Shown piece after piece: positions 13,988 through 14,490 of a DNA stretch of 14,490 nucleotides. Made by a program: the position numbers and the translations under genes. Below the pieces are notes generated by a model. It saw nothing but the letters and a program-made list of their open reading frames with translations. It was not told the origin of the DNA and did not search any database. The number at the start of each line of letters is the position of its first letter. The first letter of the stretch is position 1. Where the stretch lies: contig CAWUJT010000066.1 in NCBI GenBank assembly GCA_963922715.1, positions 1 through 14,490 of the forward strand, read 5' to 3'. The stretch comes from CAWUJT01 sp963922715 (lineage in GTDB: Bacteria > Pseudomonadota > Alphaproteobacteria > Rhodobacterales > Rhodobacteraceae).

Positions 13988-14490
13988 TCATGAACTCAGG
14001 TCTTTCAAAACGGCCATCAGGTCTTCTTTTTCCCCATGCTCTACAAAGCTTTGTAAGGCGATCACCACGCGCAGCTGCTTGGCAAGATACGCCAGTTTAC
14101 GGTGCTCGGCTTCGATGCTGCGCGCTTCGATTTCCGCATCGAGTGCCTCCGCCTCTTTCAGAAGCTTCTGCACCTCGGCCAGTGTTTTCTCGTTAGAAAT
14201 CTTTTTAGAGTTCAACTGTGCCTTGATGGCCCCAAGACCGTCCATCGCCAACGCGCGGGCTTCTTCGCGGATGGTTGTGTTTTCTTCTGGGTCTGCTATG
14301 GCATCAAGCACACGCCCAACCGCCGCATCAAGCTTGCGGAGCAACCCTTGCCGCGGTTCTTTGAAGACGGGCATGCGTTCACTTGGCGCAACGGCAATGT
14401 TACGATTGGTGCCGCGCTGGGCTGTGCGGCGCGCCGCGACAAAGGTCTCGACAATCATACGGGACGCCCGCACCGCTGTCTCTGACCGCA
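13988..14490 (-). CDS. Hypothetical coiled-coil protein (5' end probably beyond the window)
   Basis: Reading frame open from the right edge to TGA at 13988-13990, 166 visible residues. The first part is basic and Arg/Ala-rich (VAARRTAQRGTNRN). From about the middle it is strongly helical with charged heptad-like patterning (KTLAEVQKLLKEAEALDAEI, then ARSIEAEHRKLAYLAKQLRV), suggesting a coiled coil. There is no signal peptide, membrane segment or catalytic motif. GTG 14473 or ATG 14458 could start it, but neither has a good ribosome site and the frame is open further upstream, so truncation by the window is more likely. It ends 2 nt from the convergent Sel1 gene stop. I do not recognise the family. 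Confidence 0.65.
   Translation of the reverse strand, partial: RSETAVRASRMIVETFVAARRTAQRGTNRNIAVAPSERMPVFKEPRQGLLRKLDAAVGRVLDAIADPEENTTIREEARALAMDGLGAIKAQLNSKKISNEKTLAEVQKLLKEAEALDAEIEARSIEAEHRKLAYLAKQLRVVIALQSFVEHGEKEDLMAVLKDLSS

Noticed and set aside
13515..13991. Extension of the peroxidase reading frame to 13991 on the minus strand (587 codons)
   Set aside because: The extra N-terminal part is the exact antisense of the Sel1 gene, has no domain and would bury the signal peptide. The Sel1 frame has its own ribosome site, signal peptide and repeats.

Overview
The window looks like chromosomal DNA of an alphaproteobacterium, most likely a marine Rhodobacteraceae (roseobacter-type) species. 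This rests on moderately high GC, the DUF952-pyrD pair joined by an ATGA overlap, the style of the periplasmic binding proteins, and tightly overlapping catabolic genes. It is a judgement from sequence style, not from a marker gene. I see no rRNA, tRNA, CRISPR array, insertion sequence or phage gene. Coding density is very high and the longest gene-free stretch is about 210 bp.

Left part (1-4813, all on the minus strand, so read right to left). A small DUF952 protein overlaps pyrD, which encodes quinone-dependent dihydroorotate dehydrogenase of pyrimidine synthesis. After a 212-bp gap with a candidate operator come two tandem, paralogous family-5 (peptide/nickel-type) ABC transporter solute-binding proteins. 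They are separated by a clear intrinsic terminator. The second one runs off the left edge with only its last residues missing. The transporter's permease and ATPase genes, if linked, lie to the left.

Middle (4922-6484, plus strand). A secreted 5'-nucleotidase/UshA-type phosphoesterase stands alone, divergent from DUF952-pyrD and convergent with the next operon.

Right part (6545-13514, minus strand). This is a six-gene operon in which every junction overlaps or is 2 nt apart. In order of transcription it encodes a periplasmic di-haem cytochrome c peroxidase (MauG/CCP family), a PfkB-family sugar kinase, an L-fucose-isomerase-like protein (COG2407 type), a Gfo/Idh/MocA NAD(P)-dependent protein, a D-2-hydroxyacid dehydrogenase and a GabD-type semialdehyde dehydrogenase. 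Isomerase plus kinase plus semialdehyde and hydroxyacid dehydrogenases imply catabolism of an unusual sugar. The kinase aligns well from memory with E. coli YihV (sulfofructose kinase) and keeps the equivalents of the residues I recall as its sulfonate-binding set (K27, N109, R133). The most interesting reading is therefore a sulfosugar (sulfoquinovose-like) degradation operon of unusual composition. No sugar-phosphate aldolase or sulfosugar transporter is visible, so this remains a hypothesis.

Far right. A small secreted Sel1-repeat protein (13515-13985, plus strand) starts head-to-head with the peroxidase gene, the two proposed start codons touching. A coiled-coil protein of unknown function enters from the right edge and ends 2 nt after the Sel1 gene.
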